Shown: piece by piece, positions 27,476 through 36,302 of the stretch | Position numbering within the stretch: the stretch's first letter is position 1 | Layout: each line of letters opens with the position of its first letter | Source of the DNA: a virus | IMG/VR virus record: IMGVR_UViG_3300032213_001531 | Coordinates: 1 to 64,000 of that record | DNA: 64,000 nt | Direction: 5' to 3' (one strand) | Position numbers and translations under genes: made by a program | Notes under the pieces: model-generated | The model's input: only the letters and a program-made list of their open reading frames with translations | What the model was told of the DNA's origin: nothing | Database searches by the model: none

Positions 27476-28849
27476 TTACTTCTTTAGTGCAATCTTGCTC
27501 TTTGGATGAGCCTTATTCCACTTTGTAGCAAGAGCGTTATACTCTGCCTTATACTTTGCTGCTGCTGTTGCAGTCGCAACATCGGTTGCTGCCTTTGCTG
27601 CTGCAGAATCAATTGCAGCCTTAGCAAGAGCATCGGAAAGAGCCTTATCTGAAGCAACCTTAGCAGTAACGGCATCTGCCTTTAGCTTAACAATATCTGC
27701 ATCCTTAGAAGCAAGTGCTGTATCTGAAGATAGTTTTGCTGATGCTGCTGCATCTGCAAGAGCCTTATCTGAAGCAACCTTAGCGTCTGCAAGTGCCTTG
27801 TCTGAAGCAACCTTAGCGTCTGCAAGTGCCTTGTCTGAGGCAGCCTTAGCATCTGCAAGTGCCTTAACAGATGAAGCCTTTGAATCAGCAAGAGCTTTAT
27901 CTGCTTCAGCCTTTGCTACTGCGGTTGCAGCATCTGCTGATGCCTTTGCATCCGAAAGAGCCTTTGCAGCAACTGCAGCATCTGCTGCTCGTGCTGCGTT
28001 TGATGAAGCAAGCGCTGCTTGTGTTGATGCAAGATCTGACTTCAGTCCTGCAATAATTCCTGAAAGATCAGAAACTGTGAACTTAGCAATAACAGACTTT
28101 ACTGGTGCAGCAAGGCCAGTTACGGCTGTTACTGTTGAAAGACCTGTAGCAACTACAGTAACTTCTCCAGCAACTCCTGTTGCTAGTGCTGCTGTTACAG
28201 TTCCAAGAACTGCTCCAGTAGATGTGTTTGTTGCTGTTGCTGTAGTTAGTGACTTAGTAACAGAACCATCAGCAAATGTTGAGCCAATTAAAGTTACTGT
28301 TGCTGTATCTGAAACTGAGTTTCCAAATACATCTGTTGTTGTTAGGGCAATTGTTGGAACTGTGCCAACTGCTGTTGCAGATGGAACTGTTAGTCCTAGG
28401 TTGTATGCTGCTCCAGCAGTACCAGAGATGTAAACAATTGTTGAATATGAACCATTTGTAATGGTTACAGAGCCAACTGCTGTTGTAGTTGTATAAGCAT
28501 AAACCGTTACTGCTGATCCAGTAGAAGCAATTGTTAGTGTTGAAACACCTGATGCAACTGTCTTTGGTGCATCTGTTGTGTTAAGTGCTGATACCAACTT
28601 TACAGTTGATGAAGCAGTAAAGGTTACGTTTGTACCTGTGTCTGCTGTTGCTGCAAGAGCAATGGTGTTTCCAGAAGTAATAACATTACTTGATGGAACT
28701 GCTACCGTTGCAGGTGCTGCAGAAGTTGTTGCGTTAGCTACTGTGGCAACCGTAACGGCTAGTGGTGCTGCCGAAGATGGTGCTACAGAAAGTCCAACGA
28801 TTGCTAGGGCTGCAGCAGTAGCAATTGAGATTTTCTTAAATGAATTCAT
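27476..28849 (-). CDS. secreted S-layer-like, Ala/Thr-rich surface protein
   Basis: The 457-residue protein has a signal peptide (ISIATAAALAIVGLSVAPSSA), about 230 residues rich in Thr, Val and Ala with Ig-like beta repeats, then a coiled-coil part with repeats of the form ASDKALADAK, and a basic end (KSKIALKK). The head resembles host-type envelope proteins of freshwater actinobacteria. It might coat the host, alter adsorption or be part of the virion. A strong terminator follows. AAAAGGAA precedes the ATG. Confidence 0.65.
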   Translation of the reverse strand: MNSFKKISIATAAALAIVGLSVAPSSAAPLAVTVATVANATTSAAPATVAVPSSNVITSGNTIALAATADTGTNVTFTASSTVKLVSALNTTDAPKTVASGVSTLTIASTGSAVTVYAYTTTTAVGSVTITNGSYSTIVYISGTAGAAYNLGLTVPSATAVGTVPTIALTTTDVFGNSVSDTATVTLIGSTFADGSVTKSLTTATATNTSTGAVLGTVTAALATGVAGEVTVVATGLSTVTAVTGLAAPVKSVIAKFTVSDLSGIIAGLKSDLASTQAALASSNAARAADAAVAAKALSDAKASADAATAVAKAEADKALADSKASSVKALADAKAASDKALADAKVASDKALADAKVASDKALADAAASAKLSSDTALASKDADIVKLKADAVTAKVASDKALSDALAKAAIDSAAAKAATDVATATAAAKYKAEYNALATKWNKAHPKSKIALKK

Positions 28850-28861
28850 TGTATTCCTTTT

Positions 28862-30637
28862 CTATAGTAAGTTGAATCTATCCAAATAGTCTTTTACATC
28901 ATTTGGCATAGGTTTATATTCTATCACATTGGCAAAGGGGTTGTCAACTTTTGGTCTATCCCTGAACGTGTGTATCTCTATTTCTTGATCTAAATCCTTT
29001 GGAGTATGAGAGATAGCCCCAAAGATTGCTCCACAAACGGCATCTGCTAAGTCCTTAGAAGATTTTCGTGGGTGGTCAACTCTGTTATTTTTCATAATTT
29101 TTAGCTCAGTTAATTCTTCAAATAAAAGTTCAATTGATGGCATAGCAAGTCTTTCCTCATAAATAAGCATAGCCATATCTTCATAGTGCTTTTTAGCAAC
29201 AGAAACAGTCTCAGTTCTTATGCCAACCTGCTTTAGCTCATTTTGAATATCAAATGATTGCCAACGGTCAAAAGAAACCATGCCAATATCAAAACCTTGT
29301 CTTCTCAAATTCTGAATCCATAATTTTACTTCAGATAAATTAACAGGGCCTTCAACCTTTGGTTCCCAATATACTACAGCATCTACTACAACTACTGGTG
29401 CTACTTGTTGATAATCTTTAATTACCTGAATATTTACCCACTTGTCAACATGTGCAATTGCAATAGCACACTTATCGTGCTTTTGTGCTAAGTCAGCATG
29501 GACATAATATTTTTTAGTTGGATCTGGCTTAAAGGTTTCATCAAATCTTTTATATGAATCAATAGGGTTTCTAATTGTCATACAGGATCTAACTTTTTCT
29601 ACCTGCTTAAAAAATGAATCACTAGAGTATGTTGGAACACAAGCAAAACGTTGCATAGCGTCACCAAGGTCTGTCATAAACGCAATCTTAAAATCATCAA
29701 TCTTTCTTGTTGGGTTTACTTCCCATGTTGGTCTTTTTAATGCAAAGACTCCTGGATATTTGTATGAAATAATTTGATCCTCATCCCATTCAATTTCCAA
29801 ATAATTACCAACCATATCTTCTGGAAGTTCATCATTAATAATAAACTTATGAGTTTTATGAATAGCTTCTTTTTCTAAAATTACAGCATCATATCTTTGT
29901 GAAATAAAGTCTCCTGGATAGCGGGGAAACGATAGTAACGCAACCTTTCCAAGGTCAGGGAAACGAGAGTCTACAGAGGCACGGAAAGCCTTATATATAT
30001 TATCTGCAGTCTTACCTTGATCATTTCCAGTTCCTACTTCATTAGCAAAGCCAGAGATCTCATCAAGTACAGCAAGAATAAGGTTTAAACCTTCGTGTGA
30101 TTCTCTTTCTGAGTGACCAGAATAAACAGTAATAGCATGATCAAACTCAATGCTTTCTGCTTTTGGATTATACTTACCTTGAAACCAAGGAGACTTCTCA
30201 ATCTTTGTTTTAAAACCTTTAAAGAAAACGTTCTTAGCCTGCTGAGCATTAATAGCAACGTTAATGATATCAATAGCATCTCCAGAAGGCTTGCCAAAGT
30301 ATCTTGCTGGTTCTTTTAGACACAATAGTTTATATACTATATAGGCACACGCTACGGTTGACGTAAAGTCTTTACCAGATCCCTTGCCAAGTTGCAGAAT
30401 TACTTCGTTCTTTGTATATTTTTTATAATATCTTGCACCTTCTTCAGCACCCATCAAATCAATTAGATCTTCTTTTCTATAGATTTGACTCATAGCTTCA
30501 ATAATGTCATACTGTGTTTGGGATAACGGAGGCTGGCCTAAATAATCTTCACCCTCAACAAATGTTTTAGCATTTACTGGAGTCTCAGCAAAGTTATTAT
30601 TCTTTAAGGCCTCAAGAAAATCACCAAAGTCAGCCAT
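28862..30637 (-). CDS. terL: terminase large subunit
   Basis: The 591-residue protein has the packaging ATPase Walker A-type motif VILQLGKGSGKDF near residue 83 and Walker B LILAVLDEISG near 188. The C-terminal nuclease half (from about 370) includes YYVHADLAQKHDKCAIA and DAVCGAIFGA with the metal Asp residues. It drives DNA into the capsid and cuts concatemers. It follows a small-subunit candidate with an 8-base overlap. Confidence 0.9.
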   Translation of the reverse strand: MADFGDFLEALKNNNFAETPVNAKTFVEGEDYLGQPPLSQTQYDIIEAMSQIYRKEDLIDLMGAEEGARYYKKYTKNEVILQLGKGSGKDFTSTVACAYIVYKLLCLKEPARYFGKPSGDAIDIINVAINAQQAKNVFFKGFKTKIEKSPWFQGKYNPKAESIEFDHAITVYSGHSERESHEGLNLILAVLDEISGFANEVGTGNDQGKTADNIYKAFRASVDSRFPDLGKVALLSFPRYPGDFISQRYDAVILEKEAIHKTHKFIINDELPEDMVGNYLEIEWDEDQIISYKYPGVFALKRPTWEVNPTRKIDDFKIAFMTDLGDAMQRFACVPTYSSDSFFKQVEKVRSCMTIRNPIDSYKRFDETFKPDPTKKYYVHADLAQKHDKCAIAIAHVDKWVNIQVIKDYQQVAPVVVVDAVVYWEPKVEGPVNLSEVKLWIQNLRRQGFDIGMVSFDRWQSFDIQNELKQVGIRTETVSVAKKHYEDMAMLIYEERLAMPSIELLFEELTELKIMKNNRVDHPRKSSKDLADAVCGAIFGAISHTPKDLDQEIEIHTFRDRPKVDNPFANVIEYKPMPNDVKDYLDRFNLL

Positions 30638-31163
30638 CGTGGACTACCGTAATAACTTCATCTTTTTTAGCAATAGAAGATAGCCTCTTCATAATTTCAT
30701 CACGAATCTCTGGATGTTCTGAAGCAATGTCTTTAAGTATTGACATTAAAACCATCTGCCTATTTTCAATCTCAACCATTTCTTCTGCAAGCTCTTTGTT
30801 TTCAAGTAGTCCAGCTTTTTGTAGCATATCAATACGCTTAGACTCAATGTCCATAACTAACTTAATTCCTGCAGTTTTTGCACTAAGGTTATTAGTCATA
30901 GATGCTTCATCGATTACCTCGTAAGATTTTGAGATTAACTTTCCATAGTGTGCATCGGCAGCAGCAAGTGCTTCTTTAGCACGGGCACGGATAGCATCAT
31001 TTGCCGATGCCATAACCTTCCACTCATTAATAAGTTGAACTACACGAGTGCGTGGGATTGCAAGATCTTTAGATATTTTAGTTGGATCATTACCTTTTAG
31101 GTATTCTTCAACTACATCATTGACTTGATCAAGATGTTTAACTAAATCATCTTCAGTTGACAT
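30630..31163 (-). CDS. terminase small subunit candidate
   Basis: The 177-residue protein has an N-terminal helix-turn-helix (DPTKISKDLAIPRTRVVQLINEW) followed by long helices. This is the layout of small terminase subunits, and it sits directly before terL with overlapping genes. The function is inferred mainly from position and the HTH. It would recognise the phage DNA for packaging. Confidence 0.72.
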   Translation of the reverse strand: MSTEDDLVKHLDQVNDVVEEYLKGNDPTKISKDLAIPRTRVVQLINEWKVMASANDAIRARAKEALAAADAHYGKLISKSYEVIDEASMTNNLSAKTAGIKLVMDIESKRIDMLQKAGLLENKELAEEMVEIENRQMVLMSILKDIASEHPEIRDEIMKRLSSIAKKDEVITVVHDG

Positions 31164-31395
31164 ATTTGCCTTCTAATCTATTGATTTCATCTTTAATATA
31201 AAAGATTGCCTTTTCTAAATCTTGAATAGTTTTGGACTCATCTTTAATTCCTGCTCTCCAAAGATATTTAAAAGCATTTCCAATATTAAAATTGCGGTGC
31301 CTTGTTATTTCAATACACTCAACCCCAGATGGGTCTGTCGTATAGTGTTGAGGATGATTTACTTGATCAACCGTAATCGTTAAATTTTCACTCAT
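31153..31395 (-). CDS. DUF3310 protein
   Basis: From ATG 31395, six bases after GGGAGG, the 80-residue product reads VNHPQHYTT, ECIEITRHRNFNIGNAFKYLWRAG and DLEKAIFYIKDEI, the full DUF3310 signature of many phages, sometimes annotated as nucleotide kinase without strong proof. It overlaps both neighbours. Confidence 0.85.
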   Translation of the reverse strand: MSENLTITVDQVNHPQHYTTDPSGVECIEITRHRNFNIGNAFKYLWRAGIKDESKTIQDLEKAIFYIKDEINRLEGKYVN

Positions 31396-31510
31396 CATCA
31401 TCCTCCCAGTCAAAAGCATCTGGCATATCCTTAACAACTGATGCTGCGTAGGTTAAACCAACAGAACAGGCTATAACCAATCCAATAAAAACTTTTTGTG
31501 CTTTATTCAT
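31388..31510 (-). CDS. tiny membrane protein (40 aa)
   Basis: One transmembrane helix (VFIGLVIACSVGLTYAA) followed by an acidic end (DWEDDDE). It overlaps the HTH gene by ATGA and the DUF3310 gene by 8 bases. A signal peptide without lipobox is another reading. Confidence 0.6.
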   Translation of the reverse strand: MNKAQKVFIGLVIACSVGLTYAASVVKDMPDAFDWEDDDE

Positions 31511-31659
31511 CGCTTTGACTTCCTCAATCCAAACTTAGCAAGGTAAACATAAATTGTTTCAACACTTGTTCCACACTCTATAGCAATCTCTTCAGGAGTT
31601 TTTTTATCAATGATGTAGCGTTTACGCAACCATATATTACTTGTATATAGCTTAGCCAT
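31507..31659 (-). CDS. small helix-turn-helix protein (50 aa)
   Basis: The 50-residue product is essentially one HTH: TPEEIAIECGTSVETIYVYLAKFGL, flanked by basic residues. It likely binds DNA as a regulator, similar to HTH domains in homing endonucleases. It is coupled to both neighbours. Confidence 0.7.
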   Translation of the reverse strand: MAKLYTSNIWLRKRYIIDKKTPEEIAIECGTSVETIYVYLAKFGLRKSKR

Positions 31660-31903
31660 TTAAAAATCTCCCATCAATTTTCCACTTCATAGTTATAGGA
31701 CCCTGCTTAACCATTTCAAACATGTGATAGTTAAAGTCTTGTCTTAACTCCTCATAAAGCTCTGGATTAACAAACTCTAAGTTCTCTGTAATAGAGTATA
31801 TCGTTTCTCCAGTACTATTGTCAAATCCATCTATCTCAAGAGCATTCTGAAGAATTAAATGCTCAATTAGGGCTGCAGCCTTGAGTTGGTTAGGTGTTTG
31901 CAT
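31652..31903 (-). CDS. hypothetical protein, paralogue of 17700-18032
   Basis: I start at ATG 31903 with AAAAGG five bases upstream (the ORF reaches 31927). The 83-residue product shares LILQNALEIDGFD, STGETIYSITENL and VNPELYEELR with the 17700-18032 protein but lacks its C-terminal 25 residues. Function unknown. Confidence 0.72.
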   Translation of the reverse strand: MQTPNQLKAAALIEHLILQNALEIDGFDNSTGETIYSITENLEFVNPELYEELRQDFNYHMFEMVKQGPITMKWKIDGRFLNG

Positions 31904-32540
31904 TTTTACCTTTTTCAAAAATGTCATAGTCGTAGGCGTTAGAGTCTTCTAACATCCACTTGTCATAGCTTTCAACATCCCATTTATTTTTATTTACAAG
32001 TCTATGGATTAACAATTGTTCTTTGGTAACAAATGATGGCTCGTATAGTTTAACTCTATTATTAGGCTGAATAGCAAAGTTTCCGTCATCTCTTTGAATC
32101 ACATGCCCACACTTATGTTGCCCTGGATTTTCTGAATAGCCATCATCTAAGATATTTGACTCTGGGTTATGCCAATCAAGTGTAAATAGATACTTTCCAG
32201 CCACTGTTTCTTTTTCTCTATTAAGGTAAGACATTCTCATATTAGTTAAATTTTGAAACTTAGTTACAGCAATGTGTGGAGAAAAAGAATTCCATAAAAC
32301 AAGATTATAGATTGGCTCTTCTGGTACTCCTGGCTTTGTGCAGAAAGCATTTATTGGCATTCTCCACCACATGCCACCATCTTCCATTAAGAAGTGAAAC
32401 ATTGGGCTTCTACCCTTTACGCTTGCAACTCCAAATATGACACATGGGAAATATTTATCGTGACTGTCTTCTTGATCTCTTAAAAAGTTTCCACGAACAT
32501 AGCACTCTATTGGTGGAATGTTTGCATTTAACTCTGGCAT
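31890..32540 (-). CDS. conserved hypothetical phage protein (216 aa)
   Basis: The protein has strongly patterned segments such as CYVRGNFLRDQEDSHDKYF, GRSPMFHFLMEDGGMWWRM and LVLWNSFSPHIAV. I associate these with conserved proteins of environmental phages, without a known function. It lies next to the resolvase and is probably part of the DNA module. Confidence 0.7.
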   Translation of the reverse strand: MPELNANIPPIECYVRGNFLRDQEDSHDKYFPCVIFGVASVKGRSPMFHFLMEDGGMWWRMPINAFCTKPGVPEEPIYNLVLWNSFSPHIAVTKFQNLTNMRMSYLNREKETVAGKYLFTLDWHNPESNILDDGYSENPGQHKCGHVIQRDDGNFAIQPNNRVKLYEPSFVTKEQLLIHRLVNKNKWDVESYDKWMLEDSNAYDYDIFEKGKNANT

Positions 32541-33130
32541 TATTGATCAGCTCCTATTGCTTTGCCCCAATTTTTTACTGCCCAATGCCCAATACCACAA
32601 GCATCGGCTACGTCATTATCAGTAATAGATTTATCATAGATAGTATTAATCATTGTAATAGTTCTTTCTTTTCTAAGATTTCTTTCATATGTTTTGTACC
32701 AAGAAACAGACTTTCCTGGATTAGCAGATCTAATTAAAGCCTGCTCTTCTTTTGACATTTTCTTGTTTCCTAAATAATTTTGCCAAGTGATTGGAGAAAC
32801 TTTTCCAATAATACGAATCCCAGATTGTCCTGCAGCACCAAGTAAGGCACCTTGAACTAATGCCAGATCCGCAGCAGTCTTAGGGCTATTCATAAAAACA
32901 GTATGCTCAATAACAATAGCATCTACATTTACAATATGATCAAACAGTCCGATTGACTTTCTGCCAGCATCAATAACTTTTTCATAGATATCTTTGCCTT
33001 GAAAATTAATTTTTCCAAACTCTCTAAGATATCCTCCATGAAAAGTAGCATAAGCAAGGCTATTAGTACTTGCGTCAATAGCACAGACACGCTCTGGTGC
33101 TTTTGAACCTATAGCTTCTGCTAATTTCAT
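32540..33130 (-). CDS. RuvC-like Holliday junction resolvase
   Basis: The 196-residue protein has an RNase H fold signature: CAIDASTNSLAYA with the first Asp, AIVIEHTVF with the Glu, and the C-terminal DNDVADACGIG with the last Asp residues, as in RuvC. It would cut recombination branches before packaging. It overlaps the zinc protein gene by 4 bases. Confidence 0.82.
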   Translation of the reverse strand: MKLAEAIGSKAPERVCAIDASTNSLAYATFHGGYLREFGKINFQGKDIYEKVIDAGRKSIGLFDHIVNVDAIVIEHTVFMNSPKTAADLALVQGALLGAAGQSGIRIIGKVSPITWQNYLGNKKMSKEEQALIRSANPGKSVSWYKTYERNLRKERTITMINTIYDKSITDNDVADACGIGHWAVKNWGKAIGADQ

Positions 33131-33402
33131 CTTAACTGATCCTTAATATCTTTTAATGCTTTTAATACATCCTTGGGATTTACATTACATTTAATGCACA
33201 ACTGCTCATCATTATAAATAGACAAAGGCTCTTTACAGCTTTTGCATCTTCTGTCTTTACCTATTCGTGTTTGTCGTCGCTCAAGTACATATCGTGCTGC
33301 TATTTTTTCTTTTGTAGATTCAGTTCTACATTCCACAGAACAATATATCTGGTACTTTATTTGTGTGTTAAAGGTTTTATCACACCATTGACAATGCTTC
33401 AT
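33127..33402 (-). CDS. double zinc-ribbon protein (91 aa)
   Basis: Two zinc sites are visible: CQWC with YCSVEC near the N-terminus and CKSC with CIKC in the second half, joined by a basic helix (RYVLERRQTRIGKDRR). It is likely a nucleic-acid-binding accessory of the replication module. No named family. Confidence 0.7.
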   Translation of the reverse strand: MKHCQWCDKTFNTQIKYQIYCSVECRTESTKEKIAARYVLERRQTRIGKDRRCKSCKEPLSIYNDEQLCIKCNVNPKDVLKALKDIKDQLR

Positions 33403-34180
33403 CTATAGGCTCCAAGGACTTTAGTTTAAAGTCTCCTTTACCAGCCTCTGCACATGCCTTTTTAATTGGACATGATTTGCAGATCTTTGAATTGGATCGG
33501 TAATTCTTTTCAGGTAGGGTTCTATCGACCCAAGCCTTACGAACTGATCTCATCCATTCAAACGTCTGGTCTACCCACCGACGATAATAATCATTTACTT
33601 CTACAGGAAGAATAAGCAACTCGTGGTTATTTTTATTTTCATAAATAAGAACTGCCTTTGCCTTCTTGAGAATCTTCATATAAATAAGAAGCTGAACTAA
33701 GTGTCCAGTCTTTGGCTTCATGTGAGCTTTGCGGTACTCAAAGCCCTCGTTCATCATAGTTTTAATTTCACCAAGGAGTTCTTCTCCCTGCCAATTTATA
33801 ATAACATCGCCATAGCCAAAAATTGGCGGGTCATTATTTACAATTTTAAATTCTGAATCAACAAGAAAGTCTGGAACGTTGCCCATTGCTTCTTGGATTC
33901 TTTCGTGAGACTTAGTTCCTGCAGTCATGTTGGCTGCACTATATGGTGTTGCATCATCTTCAAACATTTGTCCGTCAAAAGCTAAGTACCAATATCTTGG
34001 GCACTCACCATGGCCATAGGCAATTGTTGATGGAGCAAAAGTCTTTTTCTGTGTTTGCTTGTCAATACGATTTACAGTATAACCAGACTGAATCTTTTCA
34101 GTAATTCCCGCAACATCGATAGGATGAGTTGGTGGCTTGTCTTGCTTAACCATAACCTGCTGTAATAAACTTTTTGTCAT
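33380..34180 (-). CDS. Cas4/RecB-like PD-(D/E)XK exonuclease
   Basis: The 266-residue protein has HGECPRYWYLAF with the first iron-sulfur Cys, GYGDVIINWQGEELLGEIKTM with the D...E-x-K nuclease residues, the GHLVQLLIYMKIL helix with motif Q-x-x-x-Y, and CKSCPIKKAC with the last three Cys. This is the Cas4-like exonuclease pattern used by many phages for recombination. There is no CRISPR array nearby. Confidence 0.87.
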   Translation of the reverse strand: MTKSLLQQVMVKQDKPPTHPIDVAGITEKIQSGYTVNRIDKQTQKKTFAPSTIAYGHGECPRYWYLAFDGQMFEDDATPYSAANMTAGTKSHERIQEAMGNVPDFLVDSEFKIVNNDPPIFGYGDVIINWQGEELLGEIKTMMNEGFEYRKAHMKPKTGHLVQLLIYMKILKKAKAVLIYENKNNHELLILPVEVNDYYRRWVDQTFEWMRSVRKAWVDRTLPEKNYRSNSKICKSCPIKKACAEAGKGDFKLKSLEPIDEALSMV

Positions 34181-34217
34181 TTTTTATGCTCGTTTCTATT
34201 AGTATAAGTATAGCAGA

Positions 34218-34523
34218 TTATCGTGTTATGTATTTTAAAGCGGAGACTAAATTATTAATTGCTTCTGCTGCAGTATAATATAAATTCTTTTTGCCTCGGT
34301 CTGACTTATCTACATTAGCCATCCATGTTGCTTTCAACGCCATCTTTGCTGCGATAGCTTGAAGCCTTACAATTTCTATATGAGCAACATTGATTGGAAT
34401 GTCTGGCTTTATAATTAATTTAGCAATCATTGTTAAAGCTGTTGTTAATTCTTCATCTTCCATATAGTCAGCAATTTCTACCAAACCATTTACCATGTCT
34501 ATTGTTGTTACTTGTTGTTCCAT
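34218..34523 (-). CDS. conserved helical hypothetical protein (101 aa)
   Basis: An all-helical protein (GLVEIADYMEDEELTTALT, AKMALKATWMANVDKSDR) coded between the exonuclease and a nuclease-like gene. I recall similar proteins in phage replication clusters but no function. Confidence 0.65.
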   Translation of the reverse strand: MEQQVTTIDMVNGLVEIADYMEDEELTTALTMIAKLIIKPDIPINVAHIEIVRLQAIAAKMALKATWMANVDKSDRGKKNLYYTAAEAINNLVSALKYITR

Positions 34524-34828
34524 TATTCCTCCACTAGATCTTCTAATATGCTCATCTCAATTATAGCAAGTCTGACTTTAGAGTTACCCTCGCCTATTAC
34601 GACTACAATAGCTGGGTCTTTTCCATTCTTCATGGCATCAGTTGTGGCCTTAGCCCAAACATCTTTATTCAAGGTAAAGGACTTGCCCACTTCTTTAAAA
34701 TCTACAACAAAGTTTTTCCAAGAAGCATCTCCCTTTTGTGTATTACGACCAGAGTTCTTATGCTGTTTAGCACCTATTCTCTTGGACTCACTTTTCTCCG
34801 TCAAAGTCGCTCTTCTTTCTTTTACCAA
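34523..34828 (-). CDS. putative PD-(D/E)XK nuclease/resolvase-like protein
   Basis: The 101-residue product has SKRIGAKQHKNSGRNTQKGD, NFVVDFKEVGKSF, and a C-terminal PAIVVVIGEG strand, matching small phage Hjc-like nucleases (G-S-G, K-G-D, D-F-K). The start is uncertain: TTG 34828 overlaps the zinc protein gene by 41 bases, and TTG 34804 is an alternative. Confidence 0.6.
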   Translation of the reverse strand: MVKERRATLTEKSESKRIGAKQHKNSGRNTQKGDASWKNFVVDFKEVGKSFTLNKDVWAKATTDAMKNGKDPAIVVVIGEGNSKVRLAIIEMSILEDLVEE

Positions 34829-34964
34829 GGTTAACCTTACTCAAATGTTTTTCTTTACACATCCAAGTTATTTCTTTTGTAATTGGATATAATCTTAATG
34901 TTGCAACCTCTGCCTTGCAAGTATGACAAAGAAATTTGCCATTATAAACTGTATAGTTAGGCAT
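34788..34964 (-). CDS. small zinc-ribbon protein (58 aa)
   Basis: The 58-residue product has FLCHTCKAEV and WMCKEKHL, a CxxC...C-x3-H metal site, then a basic tail (VNLGKRKKSDF). Its ATG overlaps the recA stop by 8 bases. Function unknown; likely accessory in the replication module. Confidence 0.65.
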   Translation of the reverse strand: MPNYTVYNGKFLCHTCKAEVATLRLYPITKEITWMCKEKHLSKVNLGKRKKSDFDGEK

Positions 34965-35967
34965 TTAACTTATCCTTGATTGATTGTTGCAAATCAAGAT
35001 CCTCTCTTACACGATTAACAAACGCTTCTTTTCCTTGTACTTTTGATCCGTCAGGAAGAATGTACCAAGCACCTGTGCGCTCTACAATTCCATTTAATTC
35101 TGCCGTACTAACCAAATCACCAATGGTATCAAGACCAATATCATTGCCTCTAAAATAAAAATCATACTCACCATTCTGAAACCCTGGAGAGGTTTTAGAG
35201 AATTGCAATTCCCATCTAATAGTTCTACCAATTTTTTCTTCAATTAGTTTATCTCCTACTTTAATCTTTCCCTTAATTGCTTGATTGTCTGACTCTGAAG
35301 AAAAGAGCTTAATAATACATGAGGAATAAAACTTAGTAGCCTGACCACCAGAAGGCTGCTGGCTAGTATACATAGCGTTGATATTGTTACGAGACTGAGA
35401 AATAAGAACAAGCAAAGTTGGCTTAACCTTATTGTTTGCGTAATTAAGCATTTTCCATGCGTTACTAAAGTCACGAGATTCAGCTCCAATCTGTTTAGTA
35501 TTTTCCAAAGCTTTCATTTCATCAGTATCTTTTTCAAAGTAAATTGCAGGAAGCATTGACGTAATAGAATCTACTACGATTAAGTCAACACCAGCATTCA
35601 TTAATGCCACACCTACATCTACCATATCACTGATAGTTCTTGCTTGTGAATAAATAAGTTTTTCTGGGTCTACACCTAATGACCTTGCCCAATCTTCTGA
35701 GTATGACATTTCTGAATCAATCCAAGCACACAGCTTTCCTTCTGCTTGTGCTAAAGCGATCATTTGAAGGCACATAGAGGACTTTGCAGAGGACTTTGAC
35801 CCCCAGATAAGAACTTGTCTACCATAAGGAAGTCCGCCACCCAGAGCACGATTTAAGCCATAACTGGGGGTTGGTTGATATTCATAGTTAACCCCAACAC
35901 CTGTTCCAAGTTTCTTTCTTAGTTTTGGATCAAGTTGTGCCATTGCTTCTTCTATTGTTACTGTCAT
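34957..35967 (-). CDS. recA: RecA-like recombinase
   Basis: The 336-residue protein has Walker A GSKSSAKSS (about 56-64), Walker B LIVVDSITSM (about 130), a Gln-bearing switch strand (LLVLISQSRNN) and the L2 segment QQPSGGQATKFYSS. It catalyses strand pairing for phage recombination and repair. It is between MazG-like and a zinc protein, all overlapping. Confidence 0.94.
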   Translation of the reverse strand: MTVTIEEAMAQLDPKLRKKLGTGVGVNYEYQPTPSYGLNRALGGGLPYGRQVLIWGSKSSAKSSMCLQMIALAQAEGKLCAWIDSEMSYSEDWARSLGVDPEKLIYSQARTISDMVDVGVALMNAGVDLIVVDSITSMLPAIYFEKDTDEMKALENTKQIGAESRDFSNAWKMLNYANNKVKPTLLVLISQSRNNINAMYTSQQPSGGQATKFYSSCIIKLFSSESDNQAIKGKIKVGDKLIEEKIGRTIRWELQFSKTSPGFQNGEYDFYFRGNDIGLDTIGDLVSTAELNGIVERTGAWYILPDGSKVQGKEAFVNRVREDLDLQQSIKDKLNA

Positions 35968-36302
35968 TAGAATCTTACTCCATGTTTCTCTGGTCTAGTT
36001 TTATTAAAATCTACTTTTTCTCTTAATGCTTGATCAAGCGAAAGCTTGGTATACCCTGCGTCAACAACTCCAGCATATAGGTCAAGTGTACGAATTAAGA
36101 TATCGGCAAACTCTTTTGTAATTTCTTCTTCACCTTTATCTTTGCGAATTGCTTCCATTACTTCTGTTACCTCAGAAACAATCATCATGAGTTGCTTTGC
36201 AATAAAGATATCATCAACATCTTCTGGCTCAGGCCAAAATCCTTTTTCAACTGCAGCTTTATGCAAATTAATTGCTAGGTTGTCAAACACATTGTCATAC
36301 AT
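35967..36302 (-). CDS. MazG-like nucleotide pyrophosphohydrolase
   Basis: The 111-residue product has SEVTEVMEAIRKDKG and EFADILIRTLDLYAG, the E-x-x-E...E-x-x-D metal set of MazG/dUTPase-superfamily enzymes, and ends with FNKTRPEKHG. It would hydrolyse NTPs or ppGpp-like nucleotides. It overlaps the polymerase start. Confidence 0.88.
   Translation of the reverse strand: MYDNVFDNLAINLHKAAVEKGFWPEPEDVDDIFIAKQLMMIVSEVTEVMEAIRKDKGEEEITKEFADILIRTLDLYAGVVDAGYTKLSLDQALREKVDFNKTRPEKHGVRF

Noticed and set aside
27798-28433. 211-codon plus-strand ORF opposite the surface protein
   Set aside because: The repetitive, Ala/Ser/Val-rich product mirrors the minus-strand repeats and has no ribosome-binding site.
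33380-34180. Cas4-like protein as a sign of a CRISPR system
   Set aside because: No repeat-spacer array and no other cas gene is visible; Cas4-like exonucleases are common in phage recombination modules.
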